NCBI RefSeq assembly: GCF_900110995.1
Contig: NZ_FOJF01000001.1
Span: 2,559,199-2,623,198, forward strand
Reading direction: 5' to 3'
Source of the DNA: Chitinophaga sp. YR573
GTDB taxonomy: Bacteria; Bacteroidota; Bacteroidia; Chitinophagales; Chitinophagaceae
DNA length: 64,000 nucleotides
The notes under the pieces were generated by a model that saw only the letters and a list, made by a program, of their open reading frames with translations, had not been told where the DNA came from and ran no database searches. Below, piece by piece: positions 25,681 through 34,979 of this stretch. Position 1 is the first letter of the stretch. Each line of letters begins with the position of its first letter. The position numbers and the translations under genes are program-made.

Positions 25681-26595
25681 CTACAAAAAGTCATCGCTTT
25701 CTCTATATGCTTTTATCAGAGCCAGTTCTCCTTCTTTCCCCGGCTTCGCATTTCCATGCTCCATACCCAGTACTCCTGTAAATCCTTTCCCATGCAGGTG
25801 TTTGAATATATTCTTATAATTGATCTCCCCTGAAGTAGGTTCTTTTCTTCCAGGATTATCCCCGATCTGAACATAGGCGATTTCGCTCCAGCAAAGATCT
25901 ATATTAGGAATGAGGTTACCGGTATTACGCTGCATATGGTAAATGTCATACAGTATTTTAACACTGGGGCTATTTACGGCTTTGCAGATCATATAAGTTT
26001 GTTCCGCAGTACGTAAAAAGAGATCTGGGTTATCACTAAGTGGTTCCAGTACCATCACCAGTCCGGAAGGTTCCAGAATAGATGTTGCCAGTCGCAGGGT
26101 CTCAATGACATTCGCTGTTTGAATACCAATAGGAAGGTTACGTTCAAAATAGCCGGGAACAAAAGTGGCCCATTTCGCATTCACCCGTTTTGCCGTTTCA
26201 AGAGATTTACGACAAATCTTCACAAAGTTATCCTTGAACTCCTGTTTACCTGTTGTAAGGGATGTTTTCCAGTTATCGCCGCCATCAATTACAAATACAC
26301 CCATGTGCATACCCAGTTTGGCCAGCAGGTTACCAATCTTTTCCTGTTCGGCAACATCCCGGTTCATCAGCCCATTATCTTCAAAAGCACGGAACCCCTG
26401 ATCATACATAAATTTGATCTGGTCGAGTACATCATCACCGGCACTGTTCTTAAACATACCCTGATGCGGAGCATAGTTCATATTGAATACCTTCCCGTCT
26501 GAGGGTGTGCGGGTGGCTGCTGCGGTAACACTACTAAAGGCCAGTGTAGAAAGACCTGCGAGGGAACCCTGTTGAAGGAATTGTCTTCTTTCCAT
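25681..26595 (-). CDS. Tat-exported sugar phosphate isomerase/epimerase-like (hydroxypyruvate isomerase family)
   Basis: 304 aa from ATG 26595. N-terminal Tat-like signal ERRQFLQQG followed by an Ala-rich stretch. The body is an AP-endonuclease-2-type TIM barrel: FRAFEDNGL, KWATFVPGY, MVLEPLSDNPDLF, KILYDIYHMQRN and GVLGMEHGN carry the metal-binding Glu, Asp and His expected for hydroxypyruvate isomerase and xylose-isomerase-like proteins. The substrate is probably a keto-sugar; the enzyme is divergent from the SUMF1-like/Gfo-Idh pair. The longer frame to 26667 puts the Tat motif too far inside. Confidence 0.85.
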   Translation of the reverse strand: MERRQFLQQGSLAGLSTLAFSSVTAAATRTPSDGKVFNMNYAPHQGMFKNSAGDDVLDQIKFMYDQGFRAFEDNGLMNRDVAEQEKIGNLLAKLGMHMGVFVIDGGDNWKTSLTTGKQEFKDNFVKICRKSLETAKRVNAKWATFVPGYFERNLPIGIQTANVIETLRLATSILEPSGLVMVLEPLSDNPDLFLRTAEQTYMICKAVNSPSVKILYDIYHMQRNTGNLIPNIDLCWSEIAYVQIGDNPGRKEPTSGEINYKNIFKHLHGKGFTGVLGMEHGNAKPGKEGELALIKAYRESDDFL

Positions 26596-26741
26596 AACGT
26601 TAACAAGTTGAATTCTAAAAATAAGTGCTTTTATGCGTAAATGCAATACAGTGCTTTTTTTTGCCAATGTTTAAACATTCATATAAAAAACGTTGCATCC
26701 CTGAGATGGATTTAATAAATTGACCTGTATTAATGAATGTT

Positions 26742-27704
26742 ATGAAAAACAAACTTTGGGCGCTGTCGCTGGGAAGCATGCTTACAGGTGCAGCTTTCGC
26801 ACAGAACGCTCCATTTACGGCCTATGATGAGAAGTTGCCAGGCACGGATTTAACCTTTAAAATGATGCCTATACCCGCCGGGGAATTTTCCTTTGGTAGC
26901 CCGGCAGGAGAAAAGGGCAGAGGAGAAGATGAAGGACCACAGAAGAAAGTAAAGATTGCTGCTTTCTGGATGGGGGCTCATGAGGTGACTTTTGATGAAT
27001 ACGATATTTATTCAGATGCAGAAAAGGACAAAACACCTGTTCCTGATGGAATGACGCGTCCAAGTCCTCCGTACATAGATCTTACCCTGGGGATGGGTAA
27101 ACTGGGCGGCTTTCCTGCCAACAGTATGAGCCAGTACGGAGCATTGATGTACTGCCGCTGGTTATATGCAAAAACCGGTGTGTTTTACCGTCTGCCTACA
27201 GAAGCAGAATGGGAATACGCCTGCCGCGCAGGAGCAATTACCGCTTATCCTTTTGGAAATGATGCCGCACAGTTGAAAGACTATGCCTGGTTCGCCACCA
27301 ACAGCGGGAATAAATACCATAAAGTAGGAGAGCTGCGTCCCAATGCCTGGGGCCTGTACGATATGCTGGGAAATGTAGCTGAATGGACACTGGACCAATA
27401 CGACCCGAAATTCCTGGAACAGGCAGCAGATACAGACCCCTGGAATAAACCAACAGCTAAAACACCACGTACTGTAAAAGGTGGTAACTATCAGGATGAT
27501 GCCGCGCACCTGCGGAGTGCAAGCCGCCTGAAATCAAACACAGACTGGAACCGGAGAGATCCCCAGATTCCTAAAAGCAAATGGTGGAATGCGGATGCAC
27601 CATTTATAGGATTCAGGATCGTAAGACCAGTAAAGCAACCCACTAAAGAAGAAGCAGAACAGTTTTTCGCAGATGTAGTAGATAAATATCTGGGTTCCCG
27701 ATAG
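26742..27704 (+). CDS. Formylglycine-generating-enzyme-like (SUMF1) secreted protein
   Basis: 320 aa from ATG 26742; ATG 26733 adds three residues. Signal peptide to about residue 21 (GAAFAQN). The SUMF1/FGE-sulfatase fold is clear: MPIPAGEFSFGSP, PQKKVKIAAFWMGAHEVTFDEYD, LPTEAEWEYACRAG, YDMLGNVAEWTLDQYD, VKGGNY and GFRIVRP. Most bacterial members lack the paired cysteines of true sulfatase activators and serve as binding or scaffold domains; no sulfatase is nearby. Followed by a Gfo/Idh/MocA gene after 62 nt. Confidence 0.92.
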   Translation: MKNKLWALSLGSMLTGAAFAQNAPFTAYDEKLPGTDLTFKMMPIPAGEFSFGSPAGEKGRGEDEGPQKKVKIAAFWMGAHEVTFDEYDIYSDAEKDKTPVPDGMTRPSPPYIDLTLGMGKLGGFPANSMSQYGALMYCRWLYAKTGVFYRLPTEAEWEYACRAGAITAYPFGNDAAQLKDYAWFATNSGNKYHKVGELRPNAWGLYDMLGNVAEWTLDQYDPKFLEQAADTDPWNKPTAKTPRTVKGGNYQDDAAHLRSASRLKSNTDWNRRDPQIPKSKWWNADAPFIGFRIVRPVKQPTKEEAEQFFADVVDKYLGSR

Positions 27705-27766
27705 AATAAAAAATGTTACAGGTATATCATTCCCCCATAATTAACAATTATTAAAAACTATCTATC

Positions 27767-29098
27767 ATGCAAGAAGAACAACAAGAATTCCACGCAGGCA
27801 GGCGTGATTTTGTAAAACAATCGTCTATGTTGGCAGGCGGTCTGTTAGCAATGCCTGTATTATCTCAGGCCAATTTCTTTTCAGGTGCAGGTGATGTAAT
27901 TAAAATAGCGTTGATAGGTTGCGGCGGTCGTGGTACCGGTGCGGCTGTACAGGCATTAAGGACTAAACAGAATGTACAGCTGGTGGCTATGGCAGATGCT
28001 TTTGCAGACAGACTGAACGACAGCTACAATAATATTAAAGAGGAGCTGGGAGAGAATGCCAGCCGTTTAAATGTTAAAGAAGAACACAAGTTTACCGGTT
28101 TTGATGCTTATCAGAAAGCAATCGCGCTGGCGGATGTGGTGATCCTTGCCACACCTCCGGGTTTCCGTCCTATTCACTTCGAAGAAGCAGTGAAACAGGG
28201 GAAACATATTTTCATGGAAAAGCCGGTAGCTACAGACCCAGCCGGTATTAAAAGAGTATTGGACGCAGCAGAAATAGCGAAGTCTAAAAAACTGAATGTG
28301 GTGGTTGGTTTACAACGCCGCTATCAGGCATCTTACCGTGAATTATTCAAGCGTTTCAATGATGGTATTATCGGTGATCTGCTGTCTATAAATGTATGGT
28401 GGAACCAGGGTGCATTGTGGATAAGACCAAGACAACCTCAGTATACAGAAATGGAATACCAGATGCGTAACTGGTATTACTTTAACTGGCTGTGCGGAGA
28501 TCATATCGTAGAGCAGCATATTCATAATCTTGACGTAGGTAACTGGTTCATGAAAGATTACCCGGTAACCGCATATGGTATGGGTGGCCGTACCGTGCGC
28601 ACAGGTAAAGATACCGGAGAGATCTACGATCACCATGCAGTGGAGTATCGTTATGGTAATGGTGTTATAATGAACAGTGAATGCCGTCACTGGAAGGATA
28701 GTGCCAGCCGGGTAGATGAGGAACTGACAGGAACAAAAGGACGTATTATTTGCGACAGAGGTCTGATACAGGACCATAAAGGAAAAGTGCTGTTCCAGTT
28801 TGATAAGAAACAGGAGAACCAGCCTTACCAGAATGAACATGATGAACTGTTTGCTGCGATTGCAAAAGGGGAATATAAATTCTGGGATGCTGAAAGGGGT
28901 GCTAAAACAACCCTCACAGCTATCATAGGTCGTTTGGCTACTTATTCCGGAGAAGTGATTCCTTTTGATAAAGCGCTTAACTCTGGTCTTAACCTGCAAC
29001 CGGCAACATATGCGTTCGACGCGAAGCCGCCGGTAATGCCGGATGCGGACGGTTTTTATCCATATGCAAAACCAGGTATAACAAGGTATTTTAGCTAA
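27767..29098 (+). CDS. Tat-exported Gfo/Idh/MocA family oxidoreductase
   Basis: 443 aa. Tat signal with GRRDFVKQ at 11-18 and a hydrophobic stretch after it. Rossmann motif LIGCGGRGTGA at about 47-57 and the catalytic-lysine motif MEKPVA. C-terminal alpha/beta domain with DHIVEQHIHNLDVGNWF. The family oxidises or reduces sugars with tightly bound NAD(P). Export suggests action on periplasmic oligosaccharides or glycosides. Downstream of the SUMF1-like gene and closed by a strong terminator. Confidence 0.93.
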   Translation: MQEEQQEFHAGRRDFVKQSSMLAGGLLAMPVLSQANFFSGAGDVIKIALIGCGGRGTGAAVQALRTKQNVQLVAMADAFADRLNDSYNNIKEELGENASRLNVKEEHKFTGFDAYQKAIALADVVILATPPGFRPIHFEEAVKQGKHIFMEKPVATDPAGIKRVLDAAEIAKSKKLNVVVGLQRRYQASYRELFKRFNDGIIGDLLSINVWWNQGALWIRPRQPQYTEMEYQMRNWYYFNWLCGDHIVEQHIHNLDVGNWFMKDYPVTAYGMGGRTVRTGKDTGEIYDHHAVEYRYGNGVIMNSECRHWKDSASRVDEELTGTKGRIICDRGLIQDHKGKVLFQFDKKQENQPYQNEHDELFAAIAKGEYKFWDAERGAKTTLTAIIGRLATYSGEVIPFDKALNSGLNLQPATYAFDAKPPVMPDADGFYPYAKPGITRYFS

Positions 29099-29109
29099 GA
29101 AAATAATAA

Positions 29110-29141
29110 ACGGGCTGATGACGTGTCAGCCCGTTTTTTTT
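29110..29141 (+). terminator. Rho-independent terminator
   Basis: Stem ACGGGCTGA (29110-29118) and TCAGCCCGT (29126-29134) with a seven-base loop and a run of eight T. Confidence 0.92.
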
Positions 29142-29157
29142 AAAGAAAGAAGAGTTT

Positions 29158-30441
29158 ATGAAAAGAGTCATGTTGTGTTGCCTGTTGCTTTGTTTGCAAA
29201 GCACTGTGTACGCTCAGTATAATGAGATAAAGAAATGGGCAGAGAATGAGTTGCTTAAAACAGCCGCTTTACGACAGGCACATACCGGTATCTGTATATA
29301 CGAACCGGCTACAGGAAAATACTGGTATAGCTATCAGGACAACCGGTATTTTACACCAGCATCCAACACGAAAATATTCACACTCTATACGGGCTTACGT
29401 TATCTGGGAGATTCTCTTCCGGCAGTCCGTTATCTCAATACAGATTCTGTTTTATATGTAAAAGGGACAGGAGATCCTTCTTTCCTGCACCCGGATTATT
29501 CTCTGCAACGAGTGTTAGAACTTCTGCAAACTTCTAAACATATCGCAGTTGTTCCAACCGTTAATGAGAATAAACGGTTTGGACCGGGATGGGCCTGGAA
29601 TGATTATGCAGATTATTACCAGTCGGAATTAAACGACTGGCCAATGTATGGGAATGTGGCACATATCAGGCATCATGGAGATAGCAATCTGATAGTACCA
29701 AAGCAGTTCGGTTTCTCTTACAAAAATGATGATACGTTAAAAGAATTACTGGCAGAAAGAGATGAGCACAGTAATCAGTTTTCTTTGACGTTTAATAGTC
29801 GTGATAAAAGTCTGCAGGAAGCAGAAGTCCCTTTTATCGTAGGTAGTACACAGGATCTTGCAGGAAGACTGGCAGATACATTACACCGGCCGGTATCCGT
29901 TTCAGATAAAAAAGGCCTGTTTACTATGTTAAATGGTATTCCCGCAGATTCTCTTTTTACACCCATGATGCACCGCAGTGATAACTTCTTTGCAGAGCAG
30001 ACGTTGATGATGTGTGCAGCCCGTTTATGGGATACAATCAGTACAAGCCGTATGATTGATTATATGCTGCATACTTATTTATCTAATTTGCCGGATACTC
30101 CTCACTGGGTAGATGGCTCCGGACTTTCCCGCTATAATCTTTTTACTCCCAGGGATTTTGTAAGTGTACTAACAGACATGTACAAAACATATGATCATGA
30201 AAGACTGTACAGCATATTCCCTACAGGAGGAAAAGGAACATTGAAAAATTATTATAAAGGACTTTCTGTACATGCTAAAACAGGTACCTTATCCGGTTGT
30301 GTAGCATTAAGCGGATATCTTATTACCAGCAAAAAGAAAACGTTAGTATTCAGTGTGCTGGTAAATAACCATAATAACAGCGGAAGTAATGTAAGAAGAG
30401 CTGTAGAAAGCTTCCTGACGCAGATATCAGAACACTACTGA
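29158..30441 (+). CDS. dacB: D-alanyl-D-alanine carboxypeptidase (PBP4, peptidase S13)
   Basis: 427-aa periplasmic penicillin-binding protein that trims or cuts peptidoglycan cross-links. Signal peptide to about residue 20. Active-site triad: S-x-x-K in SNTK at about 69-72, S-x-N in SDN at about 276-278 (MHRSDNFFAEQ), and K-T-G in KTGT at about 379. The ASNTK context and large insertion between first and second motif fit class C PBP4 rather than AmpC. It starts 16 nt after a terminator. Convergent with the lipoprotein gene at 30444. Confidence 0.93.
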   Translation: MKRVMLCCLLLCLQSTVYAQYNEIKKWAENELLKTAALRQAHTGICIYEPATGKYWYSYQDNRYFTPASNTKIFTLYTGLRYLGDSLPAVRYLNTDSVLYVKGTGDPSFLHPDYSLQRVLELLQTSKHIAVVPTVNENKRFGPGWAWNDYADYYQSELNDWPMYGNVAHIRHHGDSNLIVPKQFGFSYKNDDTLKELLAERDEHSNQFSLTFNSRDKSLQEAEVPFIVGSTQDLAGRLADTLHRPVSVSDKKGLFTMLNGIPADSLFTPMMHRSDNFFAEQTLMMCAARLWDTISTSRMIDYMLHTYLSNLPDTPHWVDGSGLSRYNLFTPRDFVSVLTDMYKTYDHERLYSIFPTGGKGTLKNYYKGLSVHAKTGTLSGCVALSGYLITSKKKTLVFSVLVNNHNNSGSNVRRAVESFLTQISEHY

Positions 30442-30443
30442 TC

Positions 30444-31124
30444 TTATTTTATACTGGCACTCTTCATAGAGATTTTATAGGTAGGCGCTATCACTTCAAT
30501 ATAGCCTACTTTTTTCGCATAATAATAAGTAGCAATAGTATTAAGCGGATATACCTTTCCATCAATCAGTAATGCAGCGTCCTGTTTTACGCCTATTACA
30601 TCTGTATAGGTCTGTCCCAGTACTGTTCTTGTGCTTCCTTTTTCAAGGATGGTATACTGTAATAATCCCACTACCGGTTTGCCTGAAATCACAGAGGTAG
30701 CAGTATCTGCCCATGTAGCACCTTTTTCTTTATCATCATACAGGAACAATCTTAAGCCATCAGGTCTCTGGTAATCAGTTTGAGAAACGCCTTTTTCGAA
30801 CGAGTAATAACGGCCATTATCGCACCTGATATATTGCTTGTTATACCCATCACTCACTATGGCAAATTTGTTGCCATCTATAAGGGTATCACCGCTTACT
30901 CCCATGTTGTAATATGAAGTGTCATTCGATTCAGAGATGTACTGATAATCGAAAGTATTCCCTGTTGCATAGGGATTATATTCACACGTTGCCGTTGAAA
31001 CGGGCGGCAGCGTAGTGATAGGCGGGGTTGTAATAATGTCTGTATCCTCTTTACTATACTCTTTCTTACAGGCCAGAAAAAGGGACACAGAAAGCCCCAG
31101 GCACATCAGGTACGGATACCGCAT
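30444..31124 (-). CDS. Lipoprotein, paralogue of the next upstream gene
   Basis: 226 aa. Lipobox LFLAC-K at about residue 19. After a Thr/Pro-rich linker the globular part (about 45-226) is clearly similar to the 31335-31970 product: TGNTFDYQYISESNDT, SGDTLIDGN, YIRCDNGRYYSFE, RPDGLRLFLYDD, GATWADT, VGLLQYTILEKG and NTIATYYYAKKVGYIEVIAP. No family recognised. It has its own well-formed promoter in the gap. Probably an outer-membrane or periplasm-facing lipoprotein. Confidence 0.85.
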   Translation of the reverse strand: MRYPYLMCLGLSVSLFLACKKEYSKEDTDIITTPPITTLPPVSTATCEYNPYATGNTFDYQYISESNDTSYYNMGVSGDTLIDGNKFAIVSDGYNKQYIRCDNGRYYSFEKGVSQTDYQRPDGLRLFLYDDKEKGATWADTATSVISGKPVVGLLQYTILEKGSTRTVLGQTYTDVIGVKQDAALLIDGKVYPLNTIATYYYAKKVGYIEVIAPTYKISMKSASIK

Positions 31125-31185
31125 ACAGTTTAAATTCTAAAGTTGGCAAAGGTGTCTAGGGGACAATTAATCTGGATGCAGGTTA

Positions 31186-31217
31186 CAAAGCTAATATTTT
31201 AATGTATTGATAGTCAA
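31186..31217 (-). promoter_or_regulatory. Promoter of the second tandem lipoprotein gene
   Basis: Minus strand TTG (31215-31217), 21-nt spacer, TAGCTTTG (31186-31193): an exact -7 match at ideal spacing, about 60 nt before the start codon at 31124. Confidence 0.62.
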
Positions 31218-31334
31218 CAACATTCGTGTTATGCTATTCATACTACAAAGGAGAGGGCCATTCATGCCAGTAGCCAGTTTAAGCATTTGGCGGCAGTAGC
31301 AAAAATGCAACGTTCGTAGCAAATCTGAACAGGG

Positions 31335-31970
31335 TTATTTTACGTTGTAGTTTTTTAGAGAGACAGTGTATTCAGGAGCAATGGCTTGTATATACCCTAC
31401 ATCCTGTGCATAATAATAGGTGGCAATGGTACCAAGCAGGTGTACCGTGCTATCTATCAGAACGGACGCATCCTGCCTTACGCCAATCACGTTTGCGTAT
31501 TCATGCCCCATTACTGTTCTGAACCCACCTTGCTGGAGAATGGTATATTGTAATAATCCAATCTGGGGCTGCCCGGAAGCAACTGCTGTAATGGTATCAG
31601 CCCAGGTGGCACCTACGGATTTATTGTCATAGAGAAATAGTCTTACTCCATCGGGTCTTTCATAACCTGGAACAGAGATGCCAAATTCAAAGAGGAAATA
31701 ACGGCCATTGTCGCAGCGGATGTACTGACTGGTATAACCATTGTTCAATATGGAAAACCGGTCTCCGTTTATCAGGGTATCGCCTGTTACGATTAATGTG
31801 TAGGCCAGTGTATCCTGTGTGTTTGATACATACACATAATCGAAGGTACTTTCTGTTGTATAAGGAGCATATCCGCACACTTCATAGATCGTTTCGCTGC
31901 TCTTCTCTTTTTTGCAGGAGAACAGGCCCATTAACCCAATCCCGCATAAAAGTCTGGTTATGGCTTGCAT
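31335..31970 (-). CDS. Lipoprotein, tandem paralogue
   Basis: 211 aa with lipobox LFSC-K at about residue 18. Shares with its neighbour the blocks ESTFDYVYVSNTQDT, YIRCDNGRYFLFE, RPDGVRLFLYDN, GATWADT and TIATYYYAQDVGYIQAIAP, with roughly half of positions identical by eye over the mature region. Its start codon lies 13 nt inside the upstream regulatory-like lipoprotein gene, so translation is probably coupled. It lacks the Thr/Pro linker of its paralogue. Confidence 0.85.
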   Translation of the reverse strand: MQAITRLLCGIGLMGLFSCKKEKSSETIYEVCGYAPYTTESTFDYVYVSNTQDTLAYTLIVTGDTLINGDRFSILNNGYTSQYIRCDNGRYFLFEFGISVPGYERPDGVRLFLYDNKSVGATWADTITAVASGQPQIGLLQYTILQQGGFRTVMGHEYANVIGVRQDASVLIDSTVHLLGTIATYYYAQDVGYIQAIAPEYTVSLKNYNVK

Positions 31971-33328
31971 ACTATCAGTGAAGGGGTAATTGTACCATTA
32001 TTGGCATTGATAGTGGTAATGGTATTGATATGAGTAGCAGTATCCGTTGCAGAAAAAGTAACGTCTGTGGCAGAAGCATTACATCGTATAAATGTCATTT
32101 TAAAATTCCCGTTGTTGATATTAGTGGCATAACATAATCCATCTACTGTGATATTTATTTTACCCATTACCGGCTGATCTGAACAATTATTGGCGGTACC
32201 ATCTATCATCAGGGTGCTGCTGGCAGGGAGAGGAACAGAAAAAGGATCTGTTGTTACATCAGCAGCGTAGGGGCCTATTTCCTGGTGATAAAAAATTTGT
32301 CCGCAGGGATCAATAAGAGAGAGAATGAGCTGGGAATTGGAAGCTACCTTACCGGCAAACCTACCTCCTGCATCTGTATAACTGTATACCGGAATGAAAT
32401 CTATCTTACTTACAATACTCATTCGCATATTGGGGATGGGATTATTATTCTGGTCCAGCATAGTTGCTTTAAGATTCACCACATTATAAGGGACCGCAAA
32501 ATGCCAGAATCCTGTAGATTTTACCATAGCGATATAAGCATCTCCCTGTTTTGATGCAAATCCCTGCTGTTCCCAATAGCCCGAAGCAGTATTAAAAGAC
32601 CATAAAGCAATTTGCGCTGGTGCACTGCTTTGCAGGGAACCGGGAATATTCACCAGCAAGCCTACCGGTTGTTTAACATCCAGGTGTAGTGGTTCTCCGC
32701 TCTGACCAGTGAAGTTCAGTGTTACTATACCGAACGACTGCAAGCCTTTTTTGTTTTTTTTGTCGTCAATACCACGAAGGTCTCCGGTCATCATATCAGC
32801 AAAATGCTCATTTTCCGGATTAGTATATTTAAAGTTGATGTCTACTATTCCTGTGTAGGAAGTGTTGTCTTTCATCAACACACTATTAGGCTGTATGGTG
32901 AGTTTACCACCGGGCAGATTGATGTTGCCACCACTGGCTGCGCTGAAGGTAGCAGCGGCTTCACGGGCCTGTAAGATGATTTGCACATAATGCAGGCTGT
33001 TGGTGTTTACAGTCAGCGTACGAATGCCATTGAGATACTGGTCTTTTGTAACGGTTACCTGTGCCGCATCAGGAAGAACTTTTACCCGTTCCATTAAAAA
33101 GTTACCATTTGCATCAGTACTATCTCTTTTCCCGCCGCATACAACCAGGGCACCCTGCACAGGTTGTAACAGTTCATTTAGTACGCGGCCCTGTATACTG
33201 GTTAGTACCTTCTCTGTTTCTTTTGTTGCGGATGCAGACAATTCACGGGAGCCGGTTTTACTACAAGCCCATATTGTTAATGTGAATACGGGGAACAGCA
33301 GTAACTGCGACAATCTTAACAATTTCAT
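31958..33328 (-). CDS. Lipoprotein with carboxypeptidase-regulatory-like domain
   Basis: 456 aa with lipobox IWAC-S at about residue 22. Residues about 42-115 form a carboxypeptidase-D regulatory-like beta sandwich (SIQGRVLNELLQPVQGALVVC, DANGNFLM). The middle (about 125-280) resembles ZU5/GAIN-like 'GGNINLPGGKLTIQPNSV' beta domains seen in Bacteroidota surface proteins, and a second sandwich (about 285-350, LKATMLDQNNNPIPNM) follows. Overlaps the start of the next gene by 13 nt. Function unknown; the domain set suggests a surface or adhesive role. Confidence 0.85.
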   Translation of the reverse strand: MKLLRLSQLLLFPVFTLTIWACSKTGSRELSASATKETEKVLTSIQGRVLNELLQPVQGALVVCGGKRDSTDANGNFLMERVKVLPDAAQVTVTKDQYLNGIRTLTVNTNSLHYVQIILQAREAAATFSAASGGNINLPGGKLTIQPNSVLMKDNTSYTGIVDINFKYTNPENEHFADMMTGDLRGIDDKKNKKGLQSFGIVTLNFTGQSGEPLHLDVKQPVGLLVNIPGSLQSSAPAQIALWSFNTASGYWEQQGFASKQGDAYIAMVKSTGFWHFAVPYNVVNLKATMLDQNNNPIPNMRMSIVSKIDFIPVYSYTDAGGRFAGKVASNSQLILSLIDPCGQIFYHQEIGPYAADVTTDPFSVPLPASSTLMIDGTANNCSDQPVMGKINITVDGLCYATNINNGNFKMTFIRCNASATDVTFSATDTATHINTITTINANNGTITPSLIVCKP

Positions 33329-33398
33329 GCTTATCAGGATATGGGGGTTAGAATGACTCTCTATTGTAAATATAGGCTATAAATGATTGATTAACAAA

Positions 33399-33429
33399 GA
33401 AAAAGGGGACTCAGCTACTGAGTCCCCTT
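33399..33429 (-). terminator. Rho-independent terminator
   Basis: Ten-bp perfect stem GGGGACTCAG (33405-33414) and CTGAGTCCCC (33418-33427) with a three-base loop; on the minus strand a T-rich run follows, ending the Gfo/Idh gene. Confidence 0.92.
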
Positions 33430-33451
33430 CCATATAAGACGGTTTAAAAAC

Positions 33452-34900
33452 TTATACTCCAAGGCTCCAACCTTCGCGGTAGGTGCGTTTTACAAACTGG
33501 TTAGCATCATCAAAGTTGGTCACTTTCATATTATCACCATCCCATAGCAGTTTGATATAACGGCCGGGATAAGAAGTATGTCCTTCCACTTCCTTTTTGA
33601 TATCATAACTCCTGATAGCCAGGTTAGCCATGAGCAGACTTTCTGTAAGCGGACCTGCAATAGAGAACGGAGAACTGATCAGTTTATCTTTCGGACTGTT
33701 ATAGCCAGCAATAGCGGCATTTACCCACTGTACATAGTGTCCTTCCGGTACGCGATCAATCGTTTTAGCAACTGTTACTTCTTTAGTGCGGCTTGTGGGT
33801 AGCAAAGTAGGATTCATACCATAAGTACCACACATCATCTTGCCTTTTGTACCTATCAGGATAGCGCCATTACCACCATCACCCATGATTTCATTTGGCC
33901 CCAGTTCTTCCGGACGTTCCGGCTGAATACCACCATCCATCCAGTGCAATGTGATTTCTTTTCCGTTCTTACCCTTGAATTTCAGGATCACATGAGAAGA
34001 TGGAGGACAGCTTTCCGGGAAGTAACCACGCTTGAATTCATCTACATAAACACTACCAACACTGGCTTCTACGGAAGTAGGATAACCCAGTCCCAGGATG
34101 CGGAAAGGTGGTTCTATGATATGACATCCCATATCACCTAAAGCACCGGTACCGTAATCCCACCAGCCACGCCAGTTGAAAGGTACCAGTTTGTCTATAT
34201 AATCTTTGTAAGGTGCGGTACCCAACCAGAGGTTCCAGTCGAGTTCCTTTGGTATTTCCGCTTTCCTGGAAGACCAGGGAATACCCTGTGGCCATACGGG
34301 ACGGTCTGTCCAGCAGTATACAGTATGTACATCGCCGATAGTACCAGCGTTGTACCATTCCATCATCTGCCTTACGCCATCTCCGGAAGCACCCTGGTTG
34401 CCCATCTGGGTAACTACTTTATAACGTTTTGCGGCTGCCGATAACATACGGGCTTCGTAAATATCATGTGTCAGTGGTTTTTGCACATACACATGTTTGC
34501 CAAGTTGCATAGCAGCCATCGCAGCAACAGCATGCTGATGATCGGGAGTGGATACAGTTACAGCATCGAAATTCTTATGCTCTTTATCCAGCATCTCCCG
34601 GAAGTCTTTGTAAAATTTTGCCTTGGGGAAACGCTGTACTGAAGTGGCAGCGCGGCGGGCATCCACATCGCAAAGGAAAGCGATGTCTGACGGACCTTTT
34701 GAAATCTCTAAAAGGTCGCTTTCTCCTTTACCTCCTACACCGATACCTGCAACGCGTAAGCGATCACTTGGCGCAATAAAGCCTTTACCTCCTAAAACAT
34801 GACGTGGAACGATCATAAAGCCGGCAGCGGTTAGGGCCCCGTTTCTTAAGAATGATCTGCGGGAGACATGACTTCCCTGGTTATTTTTTTCCTGGACCAT
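33452..34900 (-). CDS. Tat-exported Gfo/Idh/MocA family oxidoreductase
   Basis: 482 aa. Tat motif SRRSFLRNG at about 13-21. Rossmann GIGVGGKGESDL, VSTPDHQHAVAA, and the catalytic-lysine motif VQKPLTHD. C-terminal domain with WWDYGTGALGDMGCHI, the large subgroup common in Bacteroidota and Planctomycetes that acts on exported sugar substrates. It lies 79 nt after the subunit-3-like gene in the GMC operon direction, so it may use or regenerate the keto-sugar made by the GMC enzyme. Paralogous in fold but not close to the 27767 protein. Confidence 0.93.
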   Translation of the reverse strand: MVQEKNNQGSHVSRRSFLRNGALTAAGFMIVPRHVLGGKGFIAPSDRLRVAGIGVGGKGESDLLEISKGPSDIAFLCDVDARRAATSVQRFPKAKFYKDFREMLDKEHKNFDAVTVSTPDHQHAVAAMAAMQLGKHVYVQKPLTHDIYEARMLSAAAKRYKVVTQMGNQGASGDGVRQMMEWYNAGTIGDVHTVYCWTDRPVWPQGIPWSSRKAEIPKELDWNLWLGTAPYKDYIDKLVPFNWRGWWDYGTGALGDMGCHIIEPPFRILGLGYPTSVEASVGSVYVDEFKRGYFPESCPPSSHVILKFKGKNGKEITLHWMDGGIQPERPEELGPNEIMGDGGNGAILIGTKGKMMCGTYGMNPTLLPTSRTKEVTVAKTIDRVPEGHYVQWVNAAIAGYNSPKDKLISSPFSIAGPLTESLLMANLAIRSYDIKKEVEGHTSYPGRYIKLLWDGDNMKVTNFDDANQFVKRTYREGWSLGV

Positions 34901-34979
34901 AGTAACAATAAATTTATCGTTTCAATATAAAAGAAAATGAGAGAAAACTATATTATTAAATGATGTACGGATGCATGGA

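Noticed and set aside
28343..28999. Minus-strand 218-codon frame inside the Gfo/Idh gene
   Set aside because: Overlaps a conserved coding region on the other strand; no start signal or domain.
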